A stretch of 64,000 nucleotides of DNA from Aquabacterium sp. (lineage in GTDB: Bacteria; Pseudomonadota; Gammaproteobacteria; Burkholderiales; Burkholderiaceae_C), in contig JAURXM010000131.1 in the NCBI GenBank assembly GCA_030654395.1, positions 62,001-126,000 of the forward strand, in the 5' to 3' direction. The translations under genes and the position numbers were made by a program. The notes below the pieces were generated by a model, which was not told the origin of the DNA, did not search any database, and saw nothing but the letters and a program-made list of their open reading frames with translations. Shown in pieces: positions 27,949-36,962 of the stretch (position 1 is its first letter; each line of letters opens with the position of its first letter).

Positions 27949-28296
27949 TTAGTCGAATTTTTCGATGGGTTTGCCCCGTGGATCGTCGAGCTGACCCAAG
28001 GTGCTTTCGAGCAAACGCTCGAGCTTTTCGCAGGCGCCGGTCAAGGCTTGGTCGAGGTTGCTGGCAACGTTTGTCACCGCCAGCGGCTGCAAGCCGCGCG
28101 GCCGGGCTTCCATGACGCAGCGCTTGTCATCACCACCAGAGCCAGGCTTGTGCCCGTTCTCGTCACTCAAATGCGCTTCAATGCGGGTCAGTCGATCACG
28201 GAATCGGCGCAGCCGCGTTTCCAGCAAAGCCTGTACGTGGTTGCTGAGCGGCAAGCCGCCTTTGATGTTTTTATCAGTATTGATCTGGACTTGCAT
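27949..28296 (-). CDS. HPF/RaiA-type ribosome-associated protein
   Basis: 115 residues starting MQVQINTDKNIKGGLPLSNH, with GGAG 10 bp upstream of the ATG. The fold of the family is recognisable by HVQALLETRLRRFRDRLTRIEAHLSDENG and by ASNLDQALTGACEKLERLLE. Such proteins bind the 30S decoding region and favour inactive ribosomes in stationary phase. This copy is closer to the variant found in many betaproteobacteria than to E. coli HPF, so ribosome binding is inferred from the family. The 117 bp upstream (28297-28413) holds nothing I can name. Confidence 0.78.
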   Translation of the reverse strand: MQVQINTDKNIKGGLPLSNHVQALLETRLRRFRDRLTRIEAHLSDENGHKPGSGGDDKRCVMEARPRGLQPLAVTNVASNLDQALTGACEKLERLLESTLGQLDDPRGKPIEKFD

Positions 28297-28413
28297 GGGG
28301 GTTCTCTCCTGTTAGCGGGTAGAGATTCATGCTAGCGCAAAGCAGGGCTCAACAACGGAATCCGCACACGCTTGAGCGATTGGATGACGCGCATCCAGGC
28401 CTTGTCCTACAGC

Positions 28414-29616
28414 TCAGAGAACCTCGCGCAAACGGGTCTCGGCCCAACCCGCACGCGACCAGAGCTTGCGTGTGGCGTCGGTCTTGTCGAGCAGCAGTTC
28501 GTCCACCAGTGGCTCGATTGGTGTGCGGTCTGGATCTACCAACAAGACGTAGCGCGCCTCGTTGTCACCCTCAGCGTCTGCCAACTGGCCAATCCAGTGC
28601 AAGCTGCACAAGGCCTCAAGCGACTGTTCGAGTTCCAGCAGATCTACCCGCAGGGATTGCGCCATGTTCGTGGCCAGTTGGCCCCGCGGCATGCTGCTGC
28701 GGCTTTTGTCGAGCAATTGCAACAACTCCAACGCCAACTGAAAACGCCAGCCGTGGGCACTGGCACGCCGAGCCACGCCCGCCAAAAGGCTGGGCAAATA
28801 CGCCGCTATGACGGCGCCCATCAGCACAATGATCCAGGCCACATAAATCCACACCAGCAAGATCGGCAAGGTGGCGAAGGCGCCGTAGACAACAGAATAG
28901 GACGGCACCATGCTCAGGTACACCGCCAGAATTTTCTTGGCCATCGCAATACCTACTGCCACGAACACCCCACCCGTCCACGCATGCGCCCACTTGACAT
29001 AGGTGTTCGGCATGTAGTGATAGAGAGCGGCCATACCGCCCGCCAAAGCCACAAACTCCAGGGAATCCAGCAAGAGTTGCAACAACTCGGAAGGCCCAAC
29101 CATGCCATTGCGGGCAAAGGGCAGTAAATACGACGTGGCCGCCAAACTGGCCCCCAAAAACGCAGGTCCGAGGGTCACAGCCGCCCAGTAAATCAACACC
29201 CGCTGAGCGAAAGGTCGGGGATGGCGCACACGCCAAATGCTGTTGAATGTCCGGTCGATCGTCAAAATCATGGCGACCGCCGTCACCACCAGCACCGCCA
29301 AGCCGGCCACTCCGAGTTTGCTGGCCTGCCGGCTGAACTGCGTCAGGTAGCCCAGCACCTGCCTGGAAATATTGTCTGGAATCAGGCTTTCGATCAGCCA
29401 CACTTGTAGCGACCCCTGTAGCTTGGCAAACATCGGAAAAGCCGTGAAGATGGCCAGCGCCACCGTGAAAAACGGCACCAGAGCAATTGAGGTGGTGAAG
29501 GTCAGACTGCTGGCCGTCAGACCCATGTGGTCCTCGCGGAAACGGTTGCGCAAGGTGATCGCCGTGTCACGCCAAGGGAACTGCGATAGGTCGGCTAATA
29601 GCTGCTTCAAAGTCAT
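28414..29616 (-). CDS. YihY/BrkB family inner-membrane protein
   Basis: 400 residues from ATG 29616 (MTLKQLL); an ATG four codons earlier is possible. The membrane core shows HMGLTASSLTFTTSIALVPFFTVALAIF, RTFNSIWRVRHPRPF, YHYMPNTYVKWAHAWTGG and YGAFATLPILLVWIYVAWIIVLMGAVIAA, which are YihY/BrkB (formerly RNase BN) hallmarks. A C-terminal cytoplasmic part of about 130 residues follows (LALELLQLLDKS... ) that resembles a winged-helix-like extension seen in long BrkB proteins. The function is unsettled; transport or envelope integrity has been proposed. It diverges from the DUF2069 gene by about 20 bp. Confidence 0.85.
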   Translation of the reverse strand: MTLKQLLADLSQFPWRDTAITLRNRFREDHMGLTASSLTFTTSIALVPFFTVALAIFTAFPMFAKLQGSLQVWLIESLIPDNISRQVLGYLTQFSRQASKLGVAGLAVLVVTAVAMILTIDRTFNSIWRVRHPRPFAQRVLIYWAAVTLGPAFLGASLAATSYLLPFARNGMVGPSELLQLLLDSLEFVALAGGMAALYHYMPNTYVKWAHAWTGGVFVAVGIAMAKKILAVYLSMVPSYSVVYGAFATLPILLVWIYVAWIIVLMGAVIAAYLPSLLAGVARRASAHGWRFQLALELLQLLDKSRSSMPRGQLATNMAQSLRVDLLELEQSLEALCSLHWIGQLADAEGDNEARYVLLVDPDRTPIEPLVDELLLDKTDATRKLWSRAGWAETRLREVL

Positions 29617-29637
29617 GACCGGTATCATGCCACCTGC

Positions 29638-30039
29638 ATGAACAAAACCTTGAAAATCGACATCACACGCTGGCTTGCCGTGGCCAGCCTGACCGGGCTG
29701 ATCGCCCTTGGCCTGGCTTGGGAGATGTGGCTTGCACCCATCAGACCAGGCGGTTCGCTATTGGCGCTCAAAGTCCTGCCGCTGGTGTTGCCGCTGGCGG
29801 GGGTTCTCAAAAACCGCATGTACACCTACCGCTGGCTCAGCTTGTTCGTCTGGATTTACTTCACCGAAGGCGTGGTCCGCGCTTGGAGCGATAGCGCCCC
29901 CGGGAATTACTTGGCCATGGTTGAAATCGGGCTGTGCTTGCTGCTGTTTGTCGCCTGCGCCTGGCACGTTCGCGTGCGCCTGAAAAAACCAGCCGTCCCG
30001 GTTGACCAACCCGCTACGATACCCGCCGAAACACCATGA
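29638..30039 (+). CDS. DUF2069 membrane protein
   Basis: 133 residues with about four hydrophobic segments: WLAVASLTGLIALGLAWEMWL, LALKVLPLVLPLAGVL, WLSLFVWIYFTEGVVRAW and EIGLCLLLFVACAWHV. PLAGVLKNRMYTYRW and FTEGVVRAWSD match the DUF2069 pattern. The function is unknown. Its TGA overlaps the ATG of the next gene in an ATGA junction, so the two are translationally coupled. It is the first gene of a five-gene run ending with xth. Confidence 0.82.
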   Translation: MNKTLKIDITRWLAVASLTGLIALGLAWEMWLAPIRPGGSLLALKVLPLVLPLAGVLKNRMYTYRWLSLFVWIYFTEGVVRAWSDSAPGNYLAMVEIGLCLLLFVACAWHVRVRLKKPAVPVDQPATIPAETP

Positions 30040-31454
30040 ACAACGATTTTTTACAAAACCTCCGCAGTATTTGCGGCGACGCCCATGTTTTGACGGACGG
30101 CGACCTGCAAGCTTGGGAAATGGACTGGCGCAAACGCGCGCGCGGCAAAGCGCTGGCCGTGGTGCGCCCCGCCAACACCGACGAAGTGGCGCGCATTGTC
30201 AAAGCCTGCGTGGCAGCCAAAGTGAGCCTGGTGCCGCAAGGCGGCAATACCGGCTTGGTGGTGGGCTCCATCCCCGACGACAGCGGCCAACAAGTGGTGC
30301 TGAGCCTGCAACGCCTGCGGGCGGTGCGCGAGATTGATCCCGCCAACATGACCCTCACCGCCGAGGCTGGCTGCATTCTTCAAAGCCTGCAAGACACCGC
30401 GCGGCAGGCCGGCTTTTTGTTCCCACTGAGTTTGGCTGCGGAAGGCAGCTGCACCATCGGCGGCAACCTCGCCTCTAACGCGGGCGGCACACAAGTGCTG
30501 CGCTACGGCAATGCCCGAGACTTGTGTCTTGGTCTCGAAGTAGTGACCGCGTCTGGCGATATTTGGCACGGCCTGTCGGGCCTGCGCAAAGACAACACCG
30601 GCTACGACCTGCGCGATTTGTACATCGGCAGCGAAGGCACTTTAGGCATCATCACCGCCGCGACCTTGAAGCTCTACCCTTTGCCAGCCGCGCGCCTCAC
30701 GGCCTGGGCGGCCGTCGGCTCCATGGACGACGCAGTCAAGCTGTTGGGCATGGCGCATCAACACCTTGGTGCGGGCCTGACCGGCTTTGAAGTCATGGGC
30801 CAATTTGCACTCAGCTTGGTGGCCAAGCACTTCAGCCAACTCAAAGTTCCGCTGTATGAAACCTCTGCATTCTGCGTGCTGCTCGAATGCTCAGACCAAG
30901 AGTCGGAAGCCCACGCCCGCGTGCAGTTTGAACGCTTGCTAGAAGCCGCGCTGGAGAGCGGCTGCGTGAGCGACGCCGTGGTCGCTGAAAGCTTAGCGCA
31001 GGCCAAACAGCTGTGGCATGTGCGCGAAAGCATTCCGCTGGCACAAGCTGAAGAAGGGCTGAACATCAAACACGATATTTCAGTGGCGGTGTCGCACATG
31101 AGCGAGTTTGTTCGCAGCACCGACGCCCTGCTGGAGCGAGAAATTCCGGGCGTACGACTGGTTAACTTTGGCCATTTGGGCGACGGCAATTTGCACTACA
31201 ACGTCCAAGCCCCGGTCGGCAGCGATGGTCCGGCTTTTTTGCGCGACTGGGAAGACCAAGTCAACACGCTGGTGTATGAATCAGTGCAAAAATTCGGCGG
31301 CTCAATTTCAGCCGAGCACGGTGTCGGCAGCCTCAAAGTCGAGAAGCTAGAAATACACAAATCCCCCGTCGCTCTGGGTCTGATGCGGGCTCTGAAAACC
31401 GCGCTAGACCCGAACAACATCATGAATCCGGGCAAAGTCCTGCGAACAGAATGA
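30036..31454 (+). CDS. FAD-linked dehydrogenase (GlcD/D-2-hydroxyglutarate dehydrogenase-like)
   Basis: 472 residues. The PCMH-type FAD domain has [31 protein letters not shown], and [25 protein letters not shown] with [12 protein letters not shown]. The FAD-oxidase C domain has [35 protein letters not shown] (metal and substrate histidines) and [11 protein letters not shown], ending [12 protein letters not shown]. It should oxidise a D-2-hydroxy acid such as D-2-hydroxyglutarate or D-lactate and pass electrons on. It is coupled to DUF2069 upstream and thyA downstream by 4-bp overlaps. Confidence 0.9.
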   Translation: MNNDFLQNLRSICGDAHVLTDGDLQAWEMDWRKRARGKALAVVRPANTDEVARIVKACVAAKVSLVPQGGNTGLVVGSIPDDSGQQVVLSLQRLRAVREIDPANMTLTAEAGCILQSLQDTARQAGFLFPLSLAAEGSCTIGGNLASNAGGTQVLRYGNARDLCLGLEVVTASGDIWHGLSGLRKDNTGYDLRDLYIGSEGTLGIITAATLKLYPLPAARLTAWAAVGSMDDAVKLLGMAHQHLGAGLTGFEVMGQFALSLVAKHFSQLKVPLYETSAFCVLLECSDQESEAHARVQFERLLEAALESGCVSDAVVAESLAQAKQLWHVRESIPLAQAEEGLNIKHDISVAVSHMSEFVRSTDALLEREIPGVRLVNFGHLGDGNLHYNVQAPVGSDGPAFLRDWEDQVNTLVYESVQKFGGSISAEHGVGSLKVEKLEIHKSPVALGLMRALKTALDPNNIMNPGKVLRTE

Positions 31455-32290
31455 CCGCCATGACACAAGCCATCCGCTCCCAATACGAAGACTTCATGCG
31501 CCACGTGGACACGCATGGCGTCTTCAAAGCTGACCGCACCGGCACTGGCACCAAGAGTGTGTTTGGTTACCAAATGCGCTTTGACCTCAACGAAGGTTTT
31601 CCGCTGGTGACCACCAAGAAGGTGCACCTGAAATCCATCGTGCATGAGTTGCTGTGGTTTCTGCAAGGCTCTAGCGACAACAACTGGCTCAAAGCGCGCG
31701 GCGTTTCCATCTGGGACGAATGGGCGCGTGAAGATGGTGACTTGGGCCCCGTCTACGGCGTGCAGTGGCGCAGCTGGCCAACGCCTGAGGGCGGTCACAT
31801 CGACCAGATCGCCGAGGTCATCAAGACGCTCAAAACCAACCCAGATTCACGCCGCATCATCGTCAGCGCTTGGAACGTCGCCGACCTGTCGAAGATGGCG
31901 CTGATGCCCTGCCATGCGTTCTTTCAGTTTTATGTCGCCCCCTCGGATGTGGCCGGCCAACCCGGCAAACTCAGTTGCCAGTTGTACCAACGCAGCGCCG
32001 ATATTTTTCTCGGCGTGCCCTTCAATATTGCGAGCTACGCGCTGCTCACGCACATGGTGGCGCAGCAGTGCGGCTTGGCGGTGGGCGACTTCATTTGGAC
32101 CGGCGGCGACTGCCACATTTACAGCAACCATCATGAACAAGTGGCGCTGCAACTGAGCCGTGAACCGATGGCCTACCCGACGCTGAACATCAAGCGTCAA
32201 CCCGCGTCTATCTTTGATTACGAGTTTGACGACTTCGAATTTCTGAACTACCAACACCACCCGGCGATCAAAGCGCCCGTGGCGGTCTGA
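31451..32290 (+). CDS. thyA: Thymidylate synthase
   Basis: 279 residues (or 276 from the ATG three codons in). Diagnostic segments: [44 protein letters not shown], and the catalytic Cys in [39 protein letters not shown] and the C-terminal [18 protein letters not shown] complete the fold. It methylates dUMP with methylene-tetrahydrofolate, producing dihydrofolate that the adjacent folA product recycles. The start overlaps the previous stop; folA follows 7 bp later. Confidence 0.97.
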   Translation: MTAMTQAIRSQYEDFMRHVDTHGVFKADRTGTGTKSVFGYQMRFDLNEGFPLVTTKKVHLKSIVHELLWFLQGSSDNNWLKARGVSIWDEWAREDGDLGPVYGVQWRSWPTPEGGHIDQIAEVIKTLKTNPDSRRIIVSAWNVADLSKMALMPCHAFFQFYVAPSDVAGQPGKLSCQLYQRSADIFLGVPFNIASYALLTHMVAQQCGLAVGDFIWTGGDCHIYSNHHEQVALQLSREPMAYPTLNIKRQPASIFDYEFDDFEFLNYQHHPAIKAPVAV

Positions 32291-32297
32291 GTTCGCC

Positions 32298-32807
32298 GTG
32301 ACCACACCCCGCATCAACCTGATTTTTGCGCGCGCCGCCAACGGCGTGATCGGCAAAGACAACAGCATGCCTTGGCACCTGCCAGAAGACCTCGCGCATT
32401 TCAAACGCCTGACGCAAGGTTGCCCCGTCATCATGGGCCGAAAAACGTGGGACTCTCTGCCGCCACGCTTTCGGCCGCTGCCGGGCCGCAGCAACATTGT
32501 CATCACGCGCCAAGTTGACTGGCAGGCCAAAGGCGCTGTGCGCGCCGGTAGCCTGCCAGAGGCGCTGCAGCTGAGCGGTGATGTACCCGAGGTCTGGGTC
32601 ATTGGTGGCGCTGAGATTTACCGGCAAGCCGAACCCCTCGCCGTACGCGCCGAAGTGACCGAGATTGCGCAAGATTTTGAGGGCGACGCCTACGCGCCAA
32701 TCTTGGGCTCCGGCTGGACAGAGACTGCGCGCGAGCCGCACCTGTCAGCTACTGGCCTGGCTTTTAGTTTTGTGACCTTTGAAAAAAAGACGGCTGACGC
32801 AACATGA
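32298..32807 (+). CDS. folA: Dihydrofolate reductase
   Basis: 169 residues starting with GTG (VTTPRINLIFARAANGVIG). DHFR features: NGVIGKDNSMPWHLPEDLAHFKRLT, VIMGRKTWDSLPPRFRPLPGR, VWVIGGAEIYRQAEPLA and the C-terminal AFSFVTFEK. It reduces dihydrofolate to tetrahydrofolate with NADPH. It stands right behind thyA, which is its metabolic partner, and overlaps xth by 4 bp (ATGA). Confidence 0.96.
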   Translation: MTTPRINLIFARAANGVIGKDNSMPWHLPEDLAHFKRLTQGCPVIMGRKTWDSLPPRFRPLPGRSNIVITRQVDWQAKGAVRAGSLPEALQLSGDVPEVWVIGGAEIYRQAEPLAVRAEVTEIAQDFEGDAYAPILGSGWTETAREPHLSATGLAFSFVTFEKKTADAT

Positions 32808-33583
32808 AAATCGCCACGTGGAATGTGAACTCGCTTTCGGTGCGTCTGCCGCAAGTGCTGGACTGGCTGGCCGCCAATCCGGTGGATGCACTGTGTCTTC
32901 AAGAACTGAAGTTGCCCGACGAGAAATTTCCGCTACAAGCCCTGCAAGACGCAGGCTATGCGCACTGCGCTGTGTTCGGCCAGAAAACCTACAACGGCGT
33001 GGCCATCTTGAGCCGTCTGCCTTTGCGCGATGTGGCCAAAAACATAGACGGTTTTGCCGACGAACAATCGCGCGTGATTGCCGCCACAATCGACACGCCT
33101 GAAGGCGCCGTGCGCTTGGTGAACGGCTACTTTGTCAACGGCCAAGAACCGGGCAGCGAGAAGTTTGCGTACAAGATGCAGTGGCTGACCGGCCTGCGCC
33201 ACTGGCTCAAGCAAGAACTCGCCAACACGCCCAAGTTGGTGCTGGTCGGCGACTTCAACATCACCTTTGACGACCGTGACACGCACGACCCAGAAGGCCT
33301 GCGCGAAACCATTCACCACACGACCGCGGAGCGAGAGCACTTCCAAGGCCTGCTGGACTTGGGTTTGACCGACGCTTTTCGCCTGTTTGAACAACCCGAG
33401 AAAAGCTACTCGTGGTGGGACTACCGCGAGTTTGCCTTTCGCCGCAACCGCGGACTGCGCATTGACCACATCTTGGTCAGTGAGCCACTGAAGACGCAAG
33501 TACGCAGCTGCGTGATCGACAAACTACCACGCAAGAACGAGCGCCCCAGCGACCACGTGCCGGTGGTTGTTGAGATCGCGTAA
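32804..33583 (+). CDS. xth: Exodeoxyribonuclease III (Xth/ExoA)
   Basis: 259 residues of the EEP nuclease family. Active-site motifs: KIATWNVNSLSVRLPQVLDW at the start, LCLQELK with the metal Glu, VLVGDFNI, WDYREFAFRRNRGLRIDHIL, and the final RPSDHVPVVVEI with the catalytic His. It acts as an AP endonuclease and 3'-repair nuclease. It is the last gene of the coupled run from DUF2069 and converges on ntrC. Confidence 0.95.
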   Translation: MKIATWNVNSLSVRLPQVLDWLAANPVDALCLQELKLPDEKFPLQALQDAGYAHCAVFGQKTYNGVAILSRLPLRDVAKNIDGFADEQSRVIAATIDTPEGAVRLVNGYFVNGQEPGSEKFAYKMQWLTGLRHWLKQELANTPKLVLVGDFNITFDDRDTHDPEGLRETIHHTTAEREHFQGLLDLGLTDAFRLFEQPEKSYSWWDYREFAFRRNRGLRIDHILVSEPLKTQVRSCVIDKLPRKNERPSDHVPVVVEIA

Positions 33584-33592
33584 AAGAAAGAC

Positions 33593-33617
33593 GGGGCCGG
33601 CTGTTTACTCCAGCCCC
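33593..33617 (-). terminator. Candidate terminator overlapping the ntrC stop
   Basis: GGGGCCGG (33593-33600) pairs with CCAGCCCC (33610-33617), 8 bp with one G-T wobble, around a 9-nt loop that contains the ntrC stop codon. Read on the minus strand it is followed by GTCTTTCTTTT, a partial U-run. The T-run is interrupted, so strength is uncertain. Confidence 0.4.
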
Positions 33618-35137
33618 AATTCCTGAATCTTGCGGGTGATGGTGTTGCGGCCAATGCCTAGCTTTTGAGCCGCTTCAATCCGCCGTCCTCGGGTGTTGAC
33701 CAGAGCGGTTTGAATCAGCTTAGACTCAAACCGTCGCGTCAGCACTTCCCACACATCGGTTTGTCCACTCACCAGCAAGGCGAGTGCTTCAACTTCTAAA
33801 TCGGCTTCCCAATTGCCTACTGCGGCGGCGTTCAAGGGCCATGCGGATGCAGATGTACTGGTGGCCGACAGTCCTACAGGCGCTTGGATCTCTGAAGGCT
33901 TCACCGCCTGCGCATCCGCCTGCACCAACGTTGCGTCCGACTGCAGGTAGATGGCCCTGGGAATTTCGGGCGCGCTGGCCAAGACTTCTGGCGGCAAGTC
34001 CTTGGCTTCGATCACCTGCGCCGGTGCCATGACGGTGAGCCAGTGGCAGATGTTTTCCAACTGCCGCACGTTGCCCGGAAAGCTGAAGGTGCTGAGCTGC
34101 TGCAAGGCCGCGTCGGCAATGCGTTTAGGCTCAACACCGAGTTGCTTGGCGCTTTGCTGCAAGAAGTGGCGAGTCAGCATGAAGACGTCTTCACGTCGCT
34201 CACGCAGCGCGGGCAGGCGCAGGCGAATCACATTCAGTCGGTGATACAAGTCTTCTCTGAAATGACCGTCTTTGACGCATTGCTCAAGGTCTTGGTGCGT
34301 GGCAGCGATAACGCGCACATTGGCTTTAACTGCGTTGTGCCCGCCCACGCGGTAAAAGTGACCGTCTGACAAAACACGCAGCAAACGGGTTTGCAGGTCA
34401 AATGGCATGTCACCGATTTCGTCCAGAAACAGCGTGCCGCCGTCAGCCTGCTCAAAACGGCCGCGCCGCATGGTCTGCGCGCCGGTGAAAGCGCCGCGCT
34501 CGTGACCGAAGAGTTCGGACTCCAGCAAGTCTTTCGGAATCGCTGCGGTGTTGATAGCGATGAACGGCCCGTTGGCGCGCGGCGAATGTTTGTGCAGCGC
34601 ACGCGCCACCAATTCTTTGCCGGAACCGGATTCGCCCGTGATCATGACCGTGACATTGCTTTGACTGAGCCGGCCAATGGCGCGAAAGACGTCCTGCATG
34701 GCGGGCGCTTGGCCGAGCATTTCGGGCGCCAGGGCCATGCGCTCTTCTGCCACCTCTTCGCGCTGGCTTTCTTCAACCGCGCGGCGGATCAGCTCGACCG
34801 CTTTGGGCAGGTCGAACGGCTTGGGCAGGTATTCAAATGCGCCGCCCTGAAAGGCTGAAACAGCACTGTCGAGGTCAGAGAACGCCGTCATGATGATGAC
34901 CGGCAGACCGGGTAATTTCTCTTTGACGGTCTCTAACAAATCAAGGCCCGAGCCACCCGGCATGCGGATGTCGCTGACCAGAATTTGCGGGCCATCTTCG
35001 TCTGTGGCGGTCGCCAGTGCAGCCAGCACTTCGCGCGGATTGGTGAAGCTGCGCGTGGGCAGACCCTCTCTCAAGAGAGCCTTTTCCAGAACGAAACGGA
35101 TGGACTGGTCATCGTCAACGATCCAAATCGGTTTCAT
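33605..35137 (-). CDS. glnG: Nitrogen regulation response regulator NtrC
   Basis: 510 residues. The receiver domain has [19 protein letters not shown] and the phospho-acceptor in [15 protein letters not shown]. The sigma-54 AAA+ domain has [15 protein letters not shown] (Walker A), the GAFTGA loop in [29 protein letters not shown], and [23 protein letters not shown] Fis-type helix-turn-helix ends the protein ([25 protein letters not shown]). It activates sigma-54 promoters under nitrogen limitation. About 75 residues of variable linker precede the DNA-binding domain. ntrB is directly upstream, and glnA lies nearby with a matching sigma-54 element. Confidence 0.95.
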   Translation of the reverse strand: MKPIWIVDDDQSIRFVLEKALLREGLPTRSFTNPREVLAALATATDEDGPQILVSDIRMPGGSGLDLLETVKEKLPGLPVIIMTAFSDLDSAVSAFQGGAFEYLPKPFDLPKAVELIRRAVEESQREEVAEERMALAPEMLGQAPAMQDVFRAIGRLSQSNVTVMITGESGSGKELVARALHKHSPRANGPFIAINTAAIPKDLLESELFGHERGAFTGAQTMRRGRFEQADGGTLFLDEIGDMPFDLQTRLLRVLSDGHFYRVGGHNAVKANVRVIAATHQDLEQCVKDGHFREDLYHRLNVIRLRLPALRERREDVFMLTRHFLQQSAKQLGVEPKRIADAALQQLSTFSFPGNVRQLENICHWLTVMAPAQVIEAKDLPPEVLASAPEIPRAIYLQSDATLVQADAQAVKPSEIQAPVGLSATSTSASAWPLNAAAVGNWEADLEVEALALLVSGQTDVWEVLTRRFESKLIQTALVNTRGRRIEAAQKLGIGRNTITRKIQELGLE

Positions 35138-35180
35138 GTGACGCTATCCCTATGTATCAACTCAATGGATTGGACAGACC

Positions 35181-36272
35181 TCAAGGCAGAGGAATCAAGA
35201 TCTTGAAGTCTGTACGGCCCGGCACACTGTCGCACTCAATCAAACCGTGGTGTTGCTGAACGAAGGTTTGCGCCAACGTCAGTCCCAACCCGGAGCCGCC
35301 ATCTCGCCCTGACACCAGAGGATAAAAGATACGGTCTTTGATGGAGTCCGACACGCCCGGCCCATTGTCAATGACATGCAATTCCAATGCCAAGCGATAA
35401 CGCTGTTTACCGAAAGTCACCTGACGCGCGATGCGAGTCTTGAAAATGATCTCAGCATCACCGGCGGCCACGCGCTCGCCGAGCGCTTGTGCCGCGTTGT
35501 GCGCGATGTTCAGCACCGCTTGGATGAGGTGCTCACGGTCACCGCGAAACTCAGGAATGGAGGTGTCGTAATCGCGGGTTGCTTTGAGTCCCTTTGGAAA
35601 CTCCACCTGAATAAGGGAGCGCACGCGCTCACAAACCTCATGGATATTCACGTCCCCCACAAGATGCGGTCTGCGGTGCGGGGCCAGTAAACGATCAACC
35701 AAAGACTGCAGCCGATCCGCTTCGTGAATGATCACCTGCGTGTACTCAATCAGCTCCTTCGATTCAATTTCCATTTCAAGCAACTGCGCTGCACCCCGTA
35801 TGCCGCCTAGGGGATTCTTGATTTCGTGCGCCAGGTTGCGGATCAATTCTTTGTTGGCTTGCGCCTGGTCGATGAGTCGCTCTTCGCGGTCTTGCTTGGC
35901 TTGCTGCTCAAGTGGCAGCAACTCAACAATGACTTCGCCGGGCACATCCGTCTGGGCCACCACCACATGCACCGGCAAGGGGTCGGGACTGGCCCGCCGC
36001 AGCCAGGCGTCATAGCGCAAGGCGGCAAACTCATTACTGCCCGCACCCACCAGCGCGTTGCGCAAAATCAGCGGGTCAGTGAAACAGTCCGGAAACTGCG
36101 AGCCTTCGATGGTGCGGCGCGAGATACCGAGGGCATCTTCCAGAGCGGCGTTGGCAAACACCACGACGCCGTCGAGATGCACCACGGCCACAAGGGTCGC
36201 CAAGAGGTCAAAGGCCTGATAGCGGGTGGCCGCTGAGACAGGTTGTAACGGGTTCGTGTTGGGGGTTTTCAA
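35181..36272 (-). CDS. glnL: Nitrogen regulation sensor kinase NtrB
   Basis: 363 residues. An N-terminal PAS domain (ATLVAVVHLDGVVVFANAALEDALGIS) is followed by the H-box with phospho-His in NLAHEIKNPLGGIRGAAQLLE. The ATPase has the N-box NIAHNAAQALGE, the G1 box VIDNGPGVSD and the G2 box GSGLGLTLAQTFVQQHHG. No membrane segment is present, as expected for cytoplasmic NtrB, which is controlled by PII protein and phosphorylates NtrC. A 43-bp gap separates it from ntrC. Confidence 0.94.
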   Translation of the reverse strand: MKTPNTNPLQPVSAATRYQAFDLLATLVAVVHLDGVVVFANAALEDALGISRRTIEGSQFPDCFTDPLILRNALVGAGSNEFAALRYDAWLRRASPDPLPVHVVVAQTDVPGEVIVELLPLEQQAKQDREERLIDQAQANKELIRNLAHEIKNPLGGIRGAAQLLEMEIESKELIEYTQVIIHEADRLQSLVDRLLAPHRRPHLVGDVNIHEVCERVRSLIQVEFPKGLKATRDYDTSIPEFRGDREHLIQAVLNIAHNAAQALGERVAAGDAEIIFKTRIARQVTFGKQRYRLALELHVIDNGPGVSDSIKDRIFYPLVSGRDGGSGLGLTLAQTFVQQHHGLIECDSVPGRTDFKILIPLP

Positions 36273-36308
36273 GTGGACTATTTTGACCCATTAACTGATG
36301 GTGTGAGC

Positions 36309-36845
36309 TTATGGGGCGGACTGGCTCGGCATTAAAACAGCCGTCGGCAGGCGTGCTATTTCGCGCTTCAATCCAGCGATGTCGGCCATGAAACGATTGA
36401 CGCCTTCTTTGAGCTCATTGACACGGTGTTGGTAGCGCTGCGGATCGCGTGTTTCAGTGCCGAGCATTTCGGGCTGGCCGTTGTTGTATTCCCTTTGCTG
36501 ATCGGCCAGCCGAGTCTCAGCGGTTTTCAGCTCAGCCAGCAAAATACTGCGGGCATCGCTGTCGCGAACGCGCTGGGCTGCAGCGTTTGTCGTTGAGCCA
36601 GGGGTGGTGTCCGTGCCTCGCCGCGCATTGTGGGCTGGCGTGCTGACCACGGCTGGGTCCACGCGCGTGCCCGGCACCAGCGTGACGTTACCGCCCTCCA
36701 CCACTTGGCAGCCGCGCGCCACAGCCAAGGCAGCGTCGTTGAGGTATTCGTTGCCACAACGGTAAATCGCGCTTTGGGCTGTCGCCACCAAGCTGGTCGC
36801 GGCGAGGGCCAGACAGACTGCAAGGCGTCGAGAAAATTTCTTCAT
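36309..36845 (-). CDS. Exported protein with C-terminal coiled coil
   Basis: 178 residues from ATG 36845 (MKKFSRRLAVCLALAATSLVATAQS), which gives a normal Sec signal; upstream codons are not signal-like. The mature protein begins AIYRCGNEYLNDAALAVARGCQVVEGGN, with two cysteines, and resembles the short DUF4124-type exported domain. A Thr/Asn-rich linker is followed by a helical region from about residue 100 (RSILLAELKTAETRLADQQREYN, then VNELKEGVNRFMADIAGLKREIARL). The function is unknown. It lies between glnA and ntrB on the same strand, beyond the glnA terminator. Confidence 0.7.
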   Translation of the reverse strand: MKKFSRRLAVCLALAATSLVATAQSAIYRCGNEYLNDAALAVARGCQVVEGGNVTLVPGTRVDPAVVSTPAHNARRGTDTTPGSTTNAAAQRVRDSDARSILLAELKTAETRLADQQREYNNGQPEMLGTETRDPQRYQHRVNELKEGVNRFMADIAGLKREIARLPTAVLMPSQSAP

Positions 36846-36885
36846 GGGCCACAAAGTATGCGACAAAGCACGCGAAAGACCAAAC

Positions 36886-36914
36886 AAAAAAGGACAGCCG
36901 AAGCTGTCCTTTTG
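36886..36914 (-). terminator. Intrinsic terminator of glnA
   Basis: AAAAGGACAGC (36888-36898) pairs with GCTGTCCTTTT (36903-36913) around a CGAA tetraloop. On the minus strand the stem is followed by TTTTTTG, so it terminates glnA transcripts. Its upstream stem side lies 48 bp beyond the glnA stop. Confidence 0.85.
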
Positions 36915-36962
36915 TCTGCAACACTGACCGACCGAAGCCGGCGCAGCTCTGCAAAGCCCGCT

